Source: JAFALK01 sp042701975 (GTDB lineage: Bacteria; Pseudomonadota; Gammaproteobacteria; Burkholderiales; Burkholderiaceae_C). Taken from it: a DNA stretch of 64,000 bases. Location: positions 2,232,001 through 2,296,000 of the forward strand of contig CP170561.1 in NCBI GenBank assembly GCA_042701975.1, written 5' to 3'. The notes under the pieces were generated by a model that saw only the letters and a list, made by a program, of their open reading frames with translations, did no database searches and was not told the DNA's origin. The position numbers and the translations under genes were made by a program. Position 1 is the stretch's first letter. Each line of letters opens with the position of its first letter. Of the stretch, positions 1-9,173 are shown in pieces.

Positions 1-1
1 T

Positions 2-412
2 ATGGAAGAGATCGTGCTGTTTGACGGCACGGCGCAGATGCTGGCCGCGCTCAAGGCGCGCCACCACTGGCTGACGGTGGCCACCGGCAAGAACCGCCGC
101 GGCCTGACCGAATCGCTGCGCCGCGCGGAGCTGACCTCCATCTTCGACGGCAGCCGCACGGCCGATGAGACTGCCGGCAAGCCCAACCCGCAGATGCTCA
201 TGGAGCTGATGCGCGAATTCGGCGCCGAGCCCGAACGCACGCTGATGATCGGCGACACCACGCACGACCTGCAGATGGCCGTCAACGCCGGCTGCGCCTG
301 TGTGGGCGTGAGCTTTGGCGCCCACGATCACGAATCGTTCGCCGAATTCAACCCGCTGTTCGTCGCCCATTCCACGGCCGAGCTGCACGACTGGCTGATG
401 CAGCATGGCTGA
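2..412 (+). CDS. HAD-IA family hydrolase, 3' part (phosphoglycolate phosphatase-like)
   Basis: The C-terminal 136 codons of a haloacid-dehalogenase-type phosphatase are visible; the gene is cut by the left edge of the window. HAD motif III lysine is in TAGKPNPQM and motif IV acidic pair is in MIGDTTHDLQMA. The N-terminal nucleophile motif (DxDGT) is missing, so the true start lies upstream and the first ATG here is internal. Members of this subfamily remove phosphate from small cytosolic substrates such as phosphoglycolate or sugar phosphates; the substrate cannot be told from the sequence. It overlaps the start of the Rieske gene by 8 bases, so the two are probably co-transcribed. Confidence 0.9.
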   Translation: MEEIVLFDGTAQMLAALKARHHWLTVATGKNRRGLTESLRRAELTSIFDGSRTADETAGKPNPQMLMELMREFGAEPERTLMIGDTTHDLQMAVNAGCACVGVSFGAHDHESFAEFNPLFVAHSTAELHDWLMQHG

Positions 413-812
413 CGAGCCGATCATCGAAGCGCCGCGTGAAGTCTGCGGCTCCGAAGCGCTGGAGGAACGCGGCAAGGCCGTGGCCTTCGAGGTCGTGCAG
501 TGGCGCCAGCCCGTGCGCGCCTTCGCCCTGCGCTTCGACGGCGAGGTGCACGCCTACCTGAACCGCTGCGCCCACGTGCCGACCGAGATGGACTGGCAGG
601 AGGGCGAGTTCCTGGACAGCGGCAAGGAGTTCATCATGTGCAGCATCCACGGCGCCGTCTACGACCCCAAGACCGGCCGCTGCGTGACCGGCATGTGCGG
701 CCGAACGGGCCTGACCAAGCTCCGTGTCGAGGAAAGCGAGGGGAGGGTGTATTGGTATCCTTCCCGCGACATCAGGCCTGCTTTTGAAGAAGAAGACGAC
801 GTCAAAAAATGA
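405..812 (+). CDS. Rieske [2Fe-2S] domain protein
   Basis: A 135-residue stand-alone Rieske ferredoxin-like protein. The cluster ligands are visible as Cys55-x-His57 (NRCAHVPTEMD) and Cys79-x2-His82 (CSIHGAVYDP), the two-Cys, two-His pattern of a Rieske centre. No signal peptide or membrane segment is seen, so a soluble electron-transfer or redox role in the cytoplasm is likely; the partner enzyme is unknown. It overlaps the HAD gene upstream, and its stop overlaps the sppA start by four bases (ATGA), which implies translational coupling. Confidence 0.92.
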   Translation: MADEPIIEAPREVCGSEALEERGKAVAFEVVQWRQPVRAFALRFDGEVHAYLNRCAHVPTEMDWQEGEFLDSGKEFIMCSIHGAVYDPKTGRCVTGMCGRTGLTKLRVEESEGRVYWYPSRDIRPAFEEEDDVKK

Positions 813-1765
813 ATTCCCCCGACCAGCAATCCAACCCGCAACGCCCTGAGCTCGACGCCGCGCTGGCCGAGTTCGCCCGCGAATACCTGCGTGAGCGCCG
901 CCGCAGCCGCCGCTGGAGCTGGATCTTGCGGGCCTTCTGGCTGCTGCTGCTCGGCAGCATTGCGTGGGCGCTGTTCGCGCCGCGCTGGCACGTCAATGCG
1001 TCGACCGCGCCCCACACCGCCCTGATCGACGTGCGCGGCGAGATCGCCGAGGACACCGAGGCCAGCGCCGAGCTGATCGTTGCCGCGTTGAAGGACGCCT
1101 TCGCCGACCCCGGCGCCGAGGCCATCGTGCTGCGCTTCAACTCGCCCGGCGGCAGCCCCGTGCAGTCGGGCATCGTCAACGACGAGATCAACCGCCTGCG
1201 CGCCAGCTATCACAAGAAGGTGTACGCGGTCTGCGAAGAGATCTGCGCCTCGGGCGCCTACTACATGGCGGTGGCGGCGGACGAGATCTACGTGGACAAG
1301 GCCTCGGTCGTCGGCTCCATTGGCGTGCTGATGGACGGCTTCGGCTTCAATGGCGCCATGGAAAAGTACGGCGTCGAGCGCCGCCTGATCACGTCCGGCT
1401 CCAACAAAGGCATGCTCGACCCGTACTCGCCGCTGAAACCCAAGCAGCGCGAATACGCCCAGGCGATGCTCGACCAGATCCACCAGCAGTTCATCGCCGT
1501 CGTGCGCGAGGGCCGCGGCAAGCGCTTGAAGGAAACGCCGGACACCTTCTCCGGCCTGTTCTGGAACGGCGAAGAGGCCGTGAAGCTCGGCCTGGCCGAT
1601 GACTTCGGCAACCTCGACTATGTGGCGCGCGAGGTCATCAAGGCCGAAGACGTGGTCGACTACACCCCGCGCGACAACGTGGCCGAACGCCTGGCCAAGC
1701 GCTTCGGTGCTGCGATGGGCGAGAGCATGGTCAAGGCCGTCGGCGGCCGGACTCACATCCGCTGA
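809..1765 (+). CDS. sppA: Signal peptide peptidase SppA-type serine protease (S49)
   Basis: A 318-residue membrane-anchored protease of the S49 family, which degrades cleaved signal peptides in the inner membrane. A basic N-terminus (residues 20-33) is followed by one membrane segment (about 34-53). The catalytic serine is Ser148 in CASGAYYMA and the general-base lysine is Lys200 in GSNKGMLDPYSP. This Ser/Lys spacing and the length match the short, single-domain type known from Bacillus SppA rather than the tandem-domain E. coli enzyme. The ATG overlaps the Rieske stop. It belongs to the run of five co-directional genes from base 2 to 3594. Confidence 0.93.
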   Translation: MNSPDQQSNPQRPELDAALAEFAREYLRERRRSRRWSWILRAFWLLLLGSIAWALFAPRWHVNASTAPHTALIDVRGEIAEDTEASAELIVAALKDAFADPGAEAIVLRFNSPGGSPVQSGIVNDEINRLRASYHKKVYAVCEEICASGAYYMAVAADEIYVDKASVVGSIGVLMDGFGFNGAMEKYGVERRLITSGSNKGMLDPYSPLKPKQREYAQAMLDQIHQQFIAVVREGRGKRLKETPDTFSGLFWNGEEAVKLGLADDFGNLDYVAREVIKAEDVVDYTPRDNVAERLAKRFGAAMGESMVKAVGGRTHIR

Positions 1766-1772
1766 TCCGCCG

Positions 1773-2750
1773 ATGCGCCGCGCGCTGGCCCTGCTCGTGT
1801 TCGTCGCCGTGCAGATGCCGGCGCATGTGGCCGCGCAGGTCCCCCAGCCGCCGCAGCTGACGCTCGAATCCCTGCCGCGCCCCAGCACGCCGCCGCCCGA
1901 AAAGGGCACGGTGGTGCCGGCCCAGGTGGAGCGCTGGCGCAAGGAAGGCGAGGCCGCGGAGAACGGCGATGGCCAGCCGCGCGACGCCGTGCTGGCCGCC
2001 CAGCTCTACTGCCGCGCCGCGCGCTACGGGGACGCCGTCGCCCAGTACGACCTCGCGTGGATGCTGACCAACGGCCGCGGCATCCAGCGCAACGATGCCG
2101 AGGCCGCGCACCTCTTCGCCGCCGCCGCCGAGCAAGGCCTCACCCAGGCCGAGAACATGGCGCAGCGCCTGGGCACGCCGCTGGGCCCCCCGCCGCCCTG
2201 CCTGCGGCCGCCTGAAGAAGACAAACAACTGCTCGAAGCGCCCAAGATCGCCAAGGCGGGCAACAAGATCACCGCGCAAGGCTTCGTCAGGCTGCCGCCG
2301 CCGGCCAACGCACCGGCCGCCATCGTGCGCTTTGTCGAGCTGGTGGCGCCGGACTACAAGCTCTCGCCCACGCTCGTGCTGGCGCTGATCGCCACCGAAT
2401 CCAACTTCGATCCGCTGGCCCGCTCGGACAAGAACGCGCAGGGCTTGATGCAGCTGATCCCCGAGACCGCGCGGCGCTTCAACGTCGTCAACATCACCGA
2501 CCCCACGCAGAACATCAAGGGCGGCATGGCCTACCTGCGCTGGCTGCTGGCCTACTACCAGGGCAGCGTGCCGCTGGCGCTGGCCGCCTACAACGCCGGC
2601 GAGAAGGCCGTGGACCGTTATCGCGGCGTGCCGCCGTACGCCGAAACTCGCGGTTATGTGCGCCTGATCCTTGCGCGCGTCGGCGGCCAGGTCTGGCATC
2701 CGTATGACGCGAGCAAGGCTGATCCTTCGCCGATGCTGCTGCTGCGCTGA
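1773..2750 (+). CDS. Lytic transglycosylase with Sel1-like repeat
   Basis: A 325-residue secreted murein hydrolase. I take the ATG at 1773 because it gives a signal peptide (MRRALALLVFVAVQ..., Ala-rich cleavage near residue 22); a longer in-frame reading inside sppA has no such signal. Residues about 80-125 form one Sel1/TPR-like repeat (YDLAWMLTNGRGIQRND). The SLT domain covers about 190-310 with catalytic Glu209 in ATESNFDP, then QGLMQLIPETA and the AYNAGEKAV motif. Lytic transglycosylases cleave the MurNAc-GlcNAc bond of peptidoglycan in the periplasm. It lies 7 bases after sppA. Confidence 0.93.
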   Translation: MRRALALLVFVAVQMPAHVAAQVPQPPQLTLESLPRPSTPPPEKGTVVPAQVERWRKEGEAAENGDGQPRDAVLAAQLYCRAARYGDAVAQYDLAWMLTNGRGIQRNDAEAAHLFAAAAEQGLTQAENMAQRLGTPLGPPPPCLRPPEEDKQLLEAPKIAKAGNKITAQGFVRLPPPANAPAAIVRFVELVAPDYKLSPTLVLALIATESNFDPLARSDKNAQGLMQLIPETARRFNVVNITDPTQNIKGGMAYLRWLLAYYQGSVPLALAAYNAGEKAVDRYRGVPPYAETRGYVRLILARVGGQVWHPYDASKADPSPMLLLR

Positions 2751-2769
2751 GGCTTACGTCGTCCGAATC

Positions 2770-3594
2770 ATGCGAAAACTCCTGCCCCTCCTGCTGATCG
2801 CCGCCCTGACTGCCTGCGCCTCTCCGAAGCCCAAGCCGCGTTTGGACGATGCGCACTTCCTGCTCCTGGGCGAAGTGCACGACAACGCCGCCATCCACGA
2901 CATGCGCGCCGGCGTCCTGCGCAATTTGCTGGCGGACGGCAAGCGCACGGTGGTTGTCTTCGAGCAGATGGGCCGGGATCGAGACGCAGCTCTCGCCGCC
3001 GCGCCGCGTGATGCCGAAGCCATCGCCGATGCCGGCGCACTCGACCGCAAGGGCTGGCGCTGGCCGTTGCACAAGCCGGTGATTGACGCTGCATTGGCCG
3101 GCAAGGCCGGCATCGTCGGCGGCAATCTGGAGCGCGACAAGGCGCGCGCCCTGGTGCGCGACGGCGAATCCGCCTGGCCGGCCGATCTGGCCCAGCTGCG
3201 CGCCAACAGCGTCTGGGGTGATGCGCAGCAGAAGGCGATGGTCGACGACATCGACCAGGGCCATTGCGGCGCGATGCCGGCGCAGATGATGCCGGGCATG
3301 GTGCTGGCCCAGCGCGGCCGCGACGCCGCGATGGCGCAGGCGATGCTGGCCGCGCGTGCTGCGGGGGCCGAGCGCGTGGTGCTGATCGCCGGCAACGGCC
3401 ATGTGCGCCGCGACCTGGCCGTGCCGCTCTACCTGCGAGCGGCCGGCGTGCCGGCGAACGACATCTTCAGCGCGGCCTATATGGAGCAGGGAATGGAGCA
3501 AGGCAGCGACCGGGCGAAAGGCGCCTACGACGCCGTCGTGCGCCTGCCGGCGGCCGAGCGCGAAGATCCCTGCAAGGCGCTGCTCAAGAAGTGA
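2770..3594 (+). CDS. ChaN-like (DUF399) lipoprotein
   Basis: A 274-residue predicted outer-membrane or periplasmic lipoprotein. The ATG at 2770 is chosen because it starts a clear lipoprotein signal (LLLIAALTAC, lipid Cys at residue 17). The body fits the ChaN/haem-binding uptake family: LLGEVHDN near residue 36 and a VVFEQMGRD segment, with a VVLIAGNGHVRRD motif near the C-terminus. ChaN-like proteins have been reported to bind haem cofacially; here that is only a family-based inference. It follows the transglycosylase by 19 bases and converges with the MFS gene, ending 4 bases from it. Confidence 0.85.
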   Translation: MRKLLPLLLIAALTACASPKPKPRLDDAHFLLLGEVHDNAAIHDMRAGVLRNLLADGKRTVVVFEQMGRDRDAALAAAPRDAEAIADAGALDRKGWRWPLHKPVIDAALAGKAGIVGGNLERDKARALVRDGESAWPADLAQLRANSVWGDAQQKAMVDDIDQGHCGAMPAQMMPGMVLAQRGRDAAMAQAMLAARAAGAERVVLIAGNGHVRRDLAVPLYLRAAGVPANDIFSAAYMEQGMEQGSDRAKGAYDAVVRLPAAEREDPCKALLKK

Positions 3595-3598
3595 TGCT

Positions 3599-4789
3599 TC
3601 AGCGCTGCTTGCGCACGCCCTTGGGCAGCAGCGCCGCCACCAGGCCCAGCAGCGGCAGGTAGGCGATCGAGTCGTACACGAAGGCGATGCTCGTGCGGTC
3701 CGCCAGCAGGCCCAACACCGCGGCGCCCAAGCCGCCCATGCCGAAGGCAAAGCCGAAAAACAGGCCCGACACCATGCCCACCTTGCCGGGCATCAGCTCC
3801 TGCGCGTAGACCAAGATGGCCGAGAAGGCCGAGGACAGCACCAAGCCGATGACGAGCGTCAGCGCCGTCGTCCAGAACAGGTTAGCGTGCGGCAGCAGCA
3901 GCGCGAACGGCGCCACGCCCAGGATCGAAGCCCAGATCACGGGCTTGCGGCCGATGCGGTCGCCGATCGGGCCACCCGCCACCGTGCCCACGGCCGAGGC
4001 CAGCAAGAAGGCGAACAGGTGCAGCTGCGCGCTCTGCACCGAGAGGCCGAAGCGGTCGATCAGGTAGAAGGTGTAGAAGCTGCTCAGGCCGGCGATGTAG
4101 AAGTACTTGGAGAAGATCAGCACCAGCAGCACGACGATGGCGCCGGCCACCACGCGGCGTGGGTAGGGCGCCACCACGGCGGCGGCCCTCTTGCCGGCCG
4201 CTGCGATGTGATGCGCGGCATACCAGCGGCTGACCTGCAGCAGCAGCCCGATGCCCAGCAGTGCGGCCAGCGTGAACCAGGCGACGCTCTTCTGGCCGAA
4301 GGGCACGATGACGGCGGCCGCCAGCAGCGGGCCGATGGCCGTACCCGTGTTGCCGCCGACCTGGAAGACCGATTGCGCAAAGCCATGCTTGCCGCCCGAG
4401 GCCAGCCGCGCGATGCGCGAGGACTCCGGATGGAAGATCGACGAGCCGATGCCCACGAAGGCCGCCGCCAGCAGCACCGTGTGGAAGTTCGGCGCAAAGG
4501 CCAGCAGCAGCAGGCCGATCAGCGTGGACGTCATGCCGAAGGGCAGCGAGTACGGCTGCGGCCGGCGGTCGGTGAACAGCCCCACCAGTGGCTGCAGCAG
4601 CGAGGCCGTGAGCTGGTAGGTCAGCGTGATCAGGCCGATCTGGCCGAAGCTCAACGAGAACTCGCCCTTGAGCAGCGGGTACATGGCCAGGATCAGGGAC
4701 TGCATCATGTCGTTGACCATGTGGGCCGTGCTGATGGCGCCCAGGATGGGGTAGGACGGCCCGGTGCGGACCACGGTAGCGTTTGTCAT
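3599..4789 (-). CDS. MFS transporter, fosmidomycin-resistance (Fsr) type
   Basis: A 396-residue, twelve-helix major facilitator. The family is recognisable from the N-terminal HMVNDMMQSLILAMYPLLK stretch and from GSSIFHPESSR in the first half, both typical of Fsr drug:H+ antiporters. I start at the ATG at 4789 rather than the in-frame upstream codon, because residue 20 of the longer reading begins the conserved part. It is divergent from the AraC-family gene at 4838 with only 48 bases between them, so that regulator is the likely controller. Substrate is inferred only from the family; Fsr exports fosmidomycin and related compounds. Confidence 0.9.
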   Translation of the reverse strand: MTNATVVRTGPSYPILGAISTAHMVNDMMQSLILAMYPLLKGEFSLSFGQIGLITLTYQLTASLLQPLVGLFTDRRPQPYSLPFGMTSTLIGLLLLAFAPNFHTVLLAAAFVGIGSSIFHPESSRIARLASGGKHGFAQSVFQVGGNTGTAIGPLLAAAVIVPFGQKSVAWFTLAALLGIGLLLQVSRWYAAHHIAAAGKRAAAVVAPYPRRVVAGAIVVLLVLIFSKYFYIAGLSSFYTFYLIDRFGLSVQSAQLHLFAFLLASAVGTVAGGPIGDRIGRKPVIWASILGVAPFALLLPHANLFWTTALTLVIGLVLSSAFSAILVYAQELMPGKVGMVSGLFFGFAFGMGGLGAAVLGLLADRTSIAFVYDSIAYLPLLGLVAALLPKGVRKQR

Positions 4790-4837
4790 GGCGGAATTGT
4801 GGAAAATCCGCCCCTGGTTGTCTCGCGCCAATCCACC

Positions 4838-5668
4838 ATGAACCATCTCAAAACGGACATTGCGGCCGGAAAGGCCAACCGCCGACCCAAGGCCCTGCCG
4901 GAGATCTTGCGGGAGATCGAGGCGGCGCCTTCACCCATCACCTGCCGCGCCACCGACTATCCCGCCGGCTGGCACATCGAGGCGCACTCGCACTCGCGCC
5001 ACCACCAGCTGATCTATGCGGTGCAGGGCGTGATGCTCGTGCAGGCCGAGGCCGGCCGCTGGGTCGTGCCACCCACGCGTGGCATCTGGATGCGCTCAGG
5101 CATGCAGCACGAGATCCGATGCGTGGGCGAGGTCCACATGCGCAGCCTGCTGGTGGCTGTGGACGCCGCGCCGAAGCTGCTGGAAGAGACGCAGGCCGTC
5201 GGCATCTCCGCCCTGCTGCGCGAGCTGATCCGCTCGGCCATGGAGGTGCAGCAACCCTACACGGCCGGCACGCGCGACGGCCGGCTGATGCGGCTGATCC
5301 TCGACGAGCTGCGCGGCCTACCCGTGCTGCCGCTGCATCTGCAGATGCCCACCGACGCGCGCCTGCTCAAGATCTGCCGGGCCCTGCAGGCGCAGCTCGA
5401 CGACGCTTCCACGATGGCCGACTGGGCGTGCCACTTGTCCATCGACGTGAAGACCATCCAGCGCCTTTTCCTCAAGGAGACCGGCATGACCTTCGGCCAG
5501 TGGCGCCAGCAAGCGCGGCTGCTGCACGGGCTGGAGCTGCTGGCCACGGGAGCCAAGGTCATCGACGTGGCGCTTGCGCTAGGCTACGAGAGCCCCAGCG
5601 CCTTCGCCGCCATGTTCCGCAAGCAGTTCGGACAGGCGCCGAGCCAGTTTTTCATCACCAACGCCTGA
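4838..5668 (+). CDS. AraC family transcriptional regulator (cupin N-terminal)
   Basis: A 276-residue regulator. The N-terminal half (about 40-130) is a cupin-like effector domain with HIEAHSHSRHHQLIYAVQG, and the last 100 residues hold two helix-turn-helix motifs (VKTIQRLFLKETGMTFGQW, then a second near FAAMFRKQFGQAPSQFF). I start at the ATG at 4838; the open frame extends far upstream through the opposite-strand MFS gene, but that part is out of frame with any plausible protein. Divergent from the Fsr-type pump, so it probably controls it. Map follows 16 bases downstream. Confidence 0.93.
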   Translation: MNHLKTDIAAGKANRRPKALPEILREIEAAPSPITCRATDYPAGWHIEAHSHSRHHQLIYAVQGVMLVQAEAGRWVVPPTRGIWMRSGMQHEIRCVGEVHMRSLLVAVDAAPKLLEETQAVGISALLRELIRSAMEVQQPYTAGTRDGRLMRLILDELRGLPVLPLHLQMPTDARLLKICRALQAQLDDASTMADWACHLSIDVKTIQRLFLKETGMTFGQWRQQARLLHGLELLATGAKVIDVALALGYESPSAFAAMFRKQFGQAPSQFFITNA

Positions 5669-5684
5669 ATCGCAAGGAATCCGC

Positions 5685-6431
5685 ATGACCATCGAAACCG
5701 AAAGCGACATCGTCGCGCTCCAGCGCATCGGCGGCATCGTCTCCTTCGTGCTGCACGAGATGTTGCAGGCTGCCGAACCGGGCATGACGACGCGCGAGCT
5801 GGACGCCATTGGCGCAAGGCTGCTGGAGCAGCGCGGCGCCCGCTCCGCGCCCCAGCTGACCTACAACTTCCCTGGCGCCACCTGCATCAGCATCAATGAG
5901 GAGGCCGCTCATGGCATCCCGGGCGACCGCGTGATCCGCGCTGGCGACGTGCTGAACGTCGACGTGTCAGCCGAACTGGGCGGTTACTTCGCGGACACGG
6001 GCGGTACGCGCGTGGTGCCGCCGACGAACCCGCTGAAAACGCGGCTTTGCCACGCCACGCGCGAGGCACTGGAAGCCGCGATGAAGCACGCCCGCGCCGG
6101 CCGGCCGATCAGCGGCATCGGTGCCGCCATCGAGCGAACGGCCAAGACCTACGGCTTCAAGATCATCGAGAACCTCGGCAGCCACGGCGTCGGCCGCGCG
6201 CTGCACGAGGAGCCCGAGCACATCGCCGGCTATTTCGACCGGACCGACAAGCGCGTGCTGAAGGAAGGCATGGTCATCACCATCGAGCCCTTCCTCTCCA
6301 CCAAGAGCCGCATCGTCGAGGAGACCGACGATGGCTGGACGCTGGTGGGCGTGCCGGGCAATCTGTCGGCGCAATACGAGCACACGATGATCATCACCCG
6401 CGGCGACCCGATCGTGGTCACGCAGCACTGA
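5685..6431 (+). CDS. map: Type I methionine aminopeptidase
   Basis: A 248-residue M24A metallopeptidase that removes the N-terminal methionine from new proteins. The five metal ligands are visible: Asp in LNVDVSAELGG, Asp in FADTGGT, His in GSHGVGRALHEEP, Glu in TIEPFLS and Glu in QYEHTM. The position next to an AraC regulator, away from rpsB/tsf where the housekeeping map usually sits, suggests a second copy; that cannot be confirmed from this window. It starts 16 bases after the AraC gene. Confidence 0.95.
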   Translation: MTIETESDIVALQRIGGIVSFVLHEMLQAAEPGMTTRELDAIGARLLEQRGARSAPQLTYNFPGATCISINEEAAHGIPGDRVIRAGDVLNVDVSAELGGYFADTGGTRVVPPTNPLKTRLCHATREALEAAMKHARAGRPISGIGAAIERTAKTYGFKIIENLGSHGVGRALHEEPEHIAGYFDRTDKRVLKEGMVITIEPFLSTKSRIVEETDDGWTLVGVPGNLSAQYEHTMIITRGDPIVVTQH

Positions 6432-6453
6432 CCTGCCGATCCGGGAGCTGCCG

Positions 6454-6849
6454 ATGAATGCCGATGAACAAGCCATCCGCGCGATCCACGAGCGCTGGAT
6501 CGAAGCCGTCAACGCAGGTGATCTCGACAGCCTGCTGGGCATGATTGCCGACGACGTCGTCCTTATCAATCCAGGCCAGGAGCCGTTCGGCCGTGAAGGC
6601 TTCATCGCCGGCTTCACGGGCGCGCATGAGCGGCTGCTGCTGCGCTGTGTCAGCGAGCCCGACGAGATCGTCGTGTCCGGTGACATGGCCTACACGCGCT
6701 GCACCGATTCGCTGTCGATCCAGCCTCGCGCGGGCGGCGAGCCGACCAGGCTGTCCGGTCATCGCCTGACCGTCTACCGCCGCCAGCCCGATGGTCGCTG
6801 GCTGCTGGCGCGCGACGCGCACACACTGCAGCCGGATTCTTCCGCTTAA
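6454..6849 (+). CDS. NTF2-like / DUF4440 (SnoaL-type) protein
   Basis: A 131-residue soluble protein with an NTF2-like cone fold signature: an N-terminal helix (IRAIHERWIEAVNAGDLDSLLGMIADDVVLI), a mid section and the C-terminal strand pattern VYRRQPDGRWLLARDAHTL. Related SgcJ/EcaC and ketosteroid-isomerase-like proteins have varied functions, so none is assigned. A good ribosome site (GGGAG) lies 9 bases before the ATG. It sits 22 bases after map and overlaps the stop of the convergent thiolase by four bases. A second, frameshifted gene of the same family is at 16090-16486. Confidence 0.85.
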   Translation: MNADEQAIRAIHERWIEAVNAGDLDSLLGMIADDVVLINPGQEPFGREGFIAGFTGAHERLLLRCVSEPDEIVVSGDMAYTRCTDSLSIQPRAGGEPTRLSGHRLTVYRRQPDGRWLLARDAHTLQPDSSA

Positions 6850-8144
6850 GGTTTCTGAAGCAGGGCCACGCTGCCCTGGCCGCCGTCGGCACAGATGCTG
6901 ACGATGGCAAAGCTGCCGCTTGGCAATGCCGCCAGTTCCTTGATCGCCTGGCTGAGGATGCGTGCACCCGTGGCGCCGAAGGGATGGCCGAGCGCGGTGC
7001 TGCCGCCATTCGGATTGATGCGATCGCGAGGGAAGCGCCCGAAGCGCGACGGCTCAGCAATGTCGACCTTCTCGCGCAGGAAGCCCTCGTCTTGCAGGGC
7101 CTGGATGTGGAACAGTACCTGCGCGGTGAAGGCCTCGTGGATCTCCCACAAGGCGACGTCTTCATAGCGCAGGCCGTGGCGGGCCAGCAGGCGCGGGATG
7201 GCAAAGGCCGGCGCCATCAGCAGGCCTTCCACGCGGAAGTCCACGGCCGAGATTTCCCAGTCCACGAGGCGCACGCGGTGGGCGTTGGCCGGCAGCCTTT
7301 CCATGCCTGCGGCAGAGCCCACCCACAGCGCGGCTGCGCCATCGGTCAACGGTGACGAATTGCCGGCGCTGAGCGTGCCCTGGCCGCTGGTGCGATCGAA
7401 GGCGGGCGGCAGACGCGCGAGCTTTTCCAGCGAGGTGTCTTTGCGCGGAATACCGTCGCGAGCCACGCCCTCCACGGGGATGACGAGCTCGTCGAAGAAG
7501 CCGCGCTCCCAGCCGGCGACGGCGCGCTGATGGCTGTCGAGCGCGAGCTGGTCCTGATCCGCGCGGGCGATCTTCCATTGCTTGGCAGTGATCTCGGTGT
7601 GCTCGCCCATGCTCAGGCCGGTCGTGCGGTTGGTGACCGAGGGCAGGTAGAGCTGCACGTCGCGCAGCTTCAGCTCCGTGGCATGCGAGAGCTTCTGCCC
7701 CAGCGAGCGCGCCTTCTGGAAGCCGCGCATCCAGTCCGACAGGTTCTGGCCAAGACCCAGCTGCACGCGGCTCATGCTCTCGGCGCCGCCCACCAGGGCC
7801 AGCGCGCGGCCGCGCGAGTCGTCGATCATGCCGGCGGCCTCGAAGGCGCCGACCATGCTGGTGGAGCAGGCCATCACCGTCGAGAAGGCCGGAATGGTGG
7901 CGGGCGCACCGGCTTCCATCAGCACCTCGCGGCCGAGGTTGCTCCAGGTGAGGTTGGGCGCCACACAGCCCCAGACGGCGAAATCCGGTTGCCCGCCCTG
8001 CAGCTGCACAAGCATGGCCTGCGCCACCGGCACGGACAGGCCCAGCGCATCGCGCGCCGCCAGTGCTCCGTCGACCTTGGCGAACGGCGTTCGAACGCCG
8101 GCTGCGAGCCAGATGTCGGGGCGGGCGCTGAAAGCTGTGCTCAT
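6846..8144 (-). CDS. Acetyl-CoA C-acyltransferase (thiolase)
   Basis: A 432-residue thiolase. The acyl-accepting cysteine is Cys93 in VMACSTSMVGA. The C-terminal catalytic set is intact: WEIHEAFTAQ (His), NPNGGSTALGHPFGATGAR (His) and SICADGGQG (Cys). Thiolases of this type cleave 3-ketoacyl-CoA in beta-oxidation or condense two acetyl-CoA. The usual fadB-like hydratase/dehydrogenase partner is not adjacent. It is followed upstream (on the same strand) by the SDR gene after a 34-base gap, so the two may be co-transcribed. Confidence 0.93.
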   Translation of the reverse strand: MSTAFSARPDIWLAAGVRTPFAKVDGALAARDALGLSVPVAQAMLVQLQGGQPDFAVWGCVAPNLTWSNLGREVLMEAGAPATIPAFSTVMACSTSMVGAFEAAGMIDDSRGRALALVGGAESMSRVQLGLGQNLSDWMRGFQKARSLGQKLSHATELKLRDVQLYLPSVTNRTTGLSMGEHTEITAKQWKIARADQDQLALDSHQRAVAGWERGFFDELVIPVEGVARDGIPRKDTSLEKLARLPPAFDRTSGQGTLSAGNSSPLTDGAAALWVGSAAGMERLPANAHRVRLVDWEISAVDFRVEGLLMAPAFAIPRLLARHGLRYEDVALWEIHEAFTAQVLFHIQALQDEGFLREKVDIAEPSRFGRFPRDRINPNGGSTALGHPFGATGARILSQAIKELAALPSGSFAIVSICADGGQGSVALLQKP

Positions 8145-8178
8145 GGCGGGTTCTCCTGGTGTCCGCTGAGTATGTCAG

Positions 8179-9006
8179 TCAGGCCGTACTTGCAACGGCC
8201 AAGGGTTGTCGGTAGCGCTCAGCCGCCTGTGAATGCGAGAGATTCGGACCCAAAGCGCGGCGAGCCGCGTCGAAGCGTTCCCAATCCTGCGCATCGGGCA
8301 GAGAGGGAATCGTGATCAGCTCGTGGCGATCCAGCCCGGCCAGCGCGGCGTCCACCATCTCCTCCACCGGCATCACGATCTGCGGCGGCAGCTTGTGCAC
8401 CGGCGTGCCGGCGACGTTCCAGAAGTCGGTGCTGGTGGCGCCGGGCAACACCGCCTGGACCTGCACGCCCTTGGGGCCGAGCTCGTGCTGCAGCGCTTGC
8501 GAGAAGGTCAGCACAAAGGACTTGCTGGCCGCGTAGACGCTGTTCAGCAGCTCCGGCGCCAGCGCCACGATGGAGGCGATGTTGATGATCGTGCCGCCGC
8601 CGCGGGCCACAAAGGCGGGTGCCACGGCGTGCGTGAGCCGGGTCAGTGCGGTGACGTTGAGTTGGATCATCTTGCAGAGGCGGTTCACTTCCGAATCGAC
8701 CAGCGGCTGTGTGGCGCCCACGCCGGCGTTGTTGACCAGCACGGTGATGCGCGTATCGCTCTCCAGCACCTGGCTGACGTGGCGCATGCCGTCCAGTGTG
8801 GTCAGGTCCGCGCCGATGAAATCGACGCGGCGGCCGGTGCTGCGCGTGATGCGGTCAGCCAGGGCCTGCAGCTTGGTCAGGTCGCGGGCCACGAGGATGA
8901 GGTCGTGGCCGCGCCGGGCCAGCCGGTCAGCGTAGACCGCGCCGATGCCGCTGGAAGCGCCCGTGATCAGGGCGACGCCCGGGTTTGTCGATGGGGAAAC
9001 TGCCAC
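8179..9006 (-). CDS. Short-chain dehydrogenase/reductase
   Basis: A 275-residue NAD(P)-dependent SDR. The cofactor motif TGASSGIG is near residue 15, NNAG near 93 and the catalytic YAASK near 160 after an IINIAS segment. The start is uncertain. I choose the GTG at 9006, which has AGAAAGG seven bases upstream; a GTG six codons earlier (9024) is also open. It is divergent from a LysR gene, a common arrangement in which the LysR protein regulates the SDR. Substrate unknown. Confidence 0.9.
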   Translation of the reverse strand: MAVSPSTNPGVALITGASSGIGAVYADRLARRGHDLILVARDLTKLQALADRITRSTGRRVDFIGADLTTLDGMRHVSQVLESDTRITVLVNNAGVGATQPLVDSEVNRLCKMIQLNVTALTRLTHAVAPAFVARGGGTIINIASIVALAPELLNSVYAASKSFVLTFSQALQHELGPKGVQVQAVLPGATSTDFWNVAGTPVHKLPPQIVMPVEEMVDAALAGLDRHELITIPSLPDAQDWERFDAARRALGPNLSHSQAAERYRQPLAVASTA

Positions 9007-9173
9007 GTGAATACCTTTCTGCACGGACCAGGAATCAGGTCGATGCAGGCACTCTAGGAGCGGCGCTCGCTGGGATTAAGAGGCTTGGCGGCAGTGGGCT
9101 ATTCAGGAATCCGCAATAACGATCATTTCGTGCGGACCGGATAATCGACCGCAGCCGAGGGAGGGGCGTACCG

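Noticed and set aside
3401..4837. N-terminal extension of the AraC regulator frame
   Set aside because: The extension lies antisense to the Fsr-type transporter and ends at a natural ATG at 4838 where family similarity begins.
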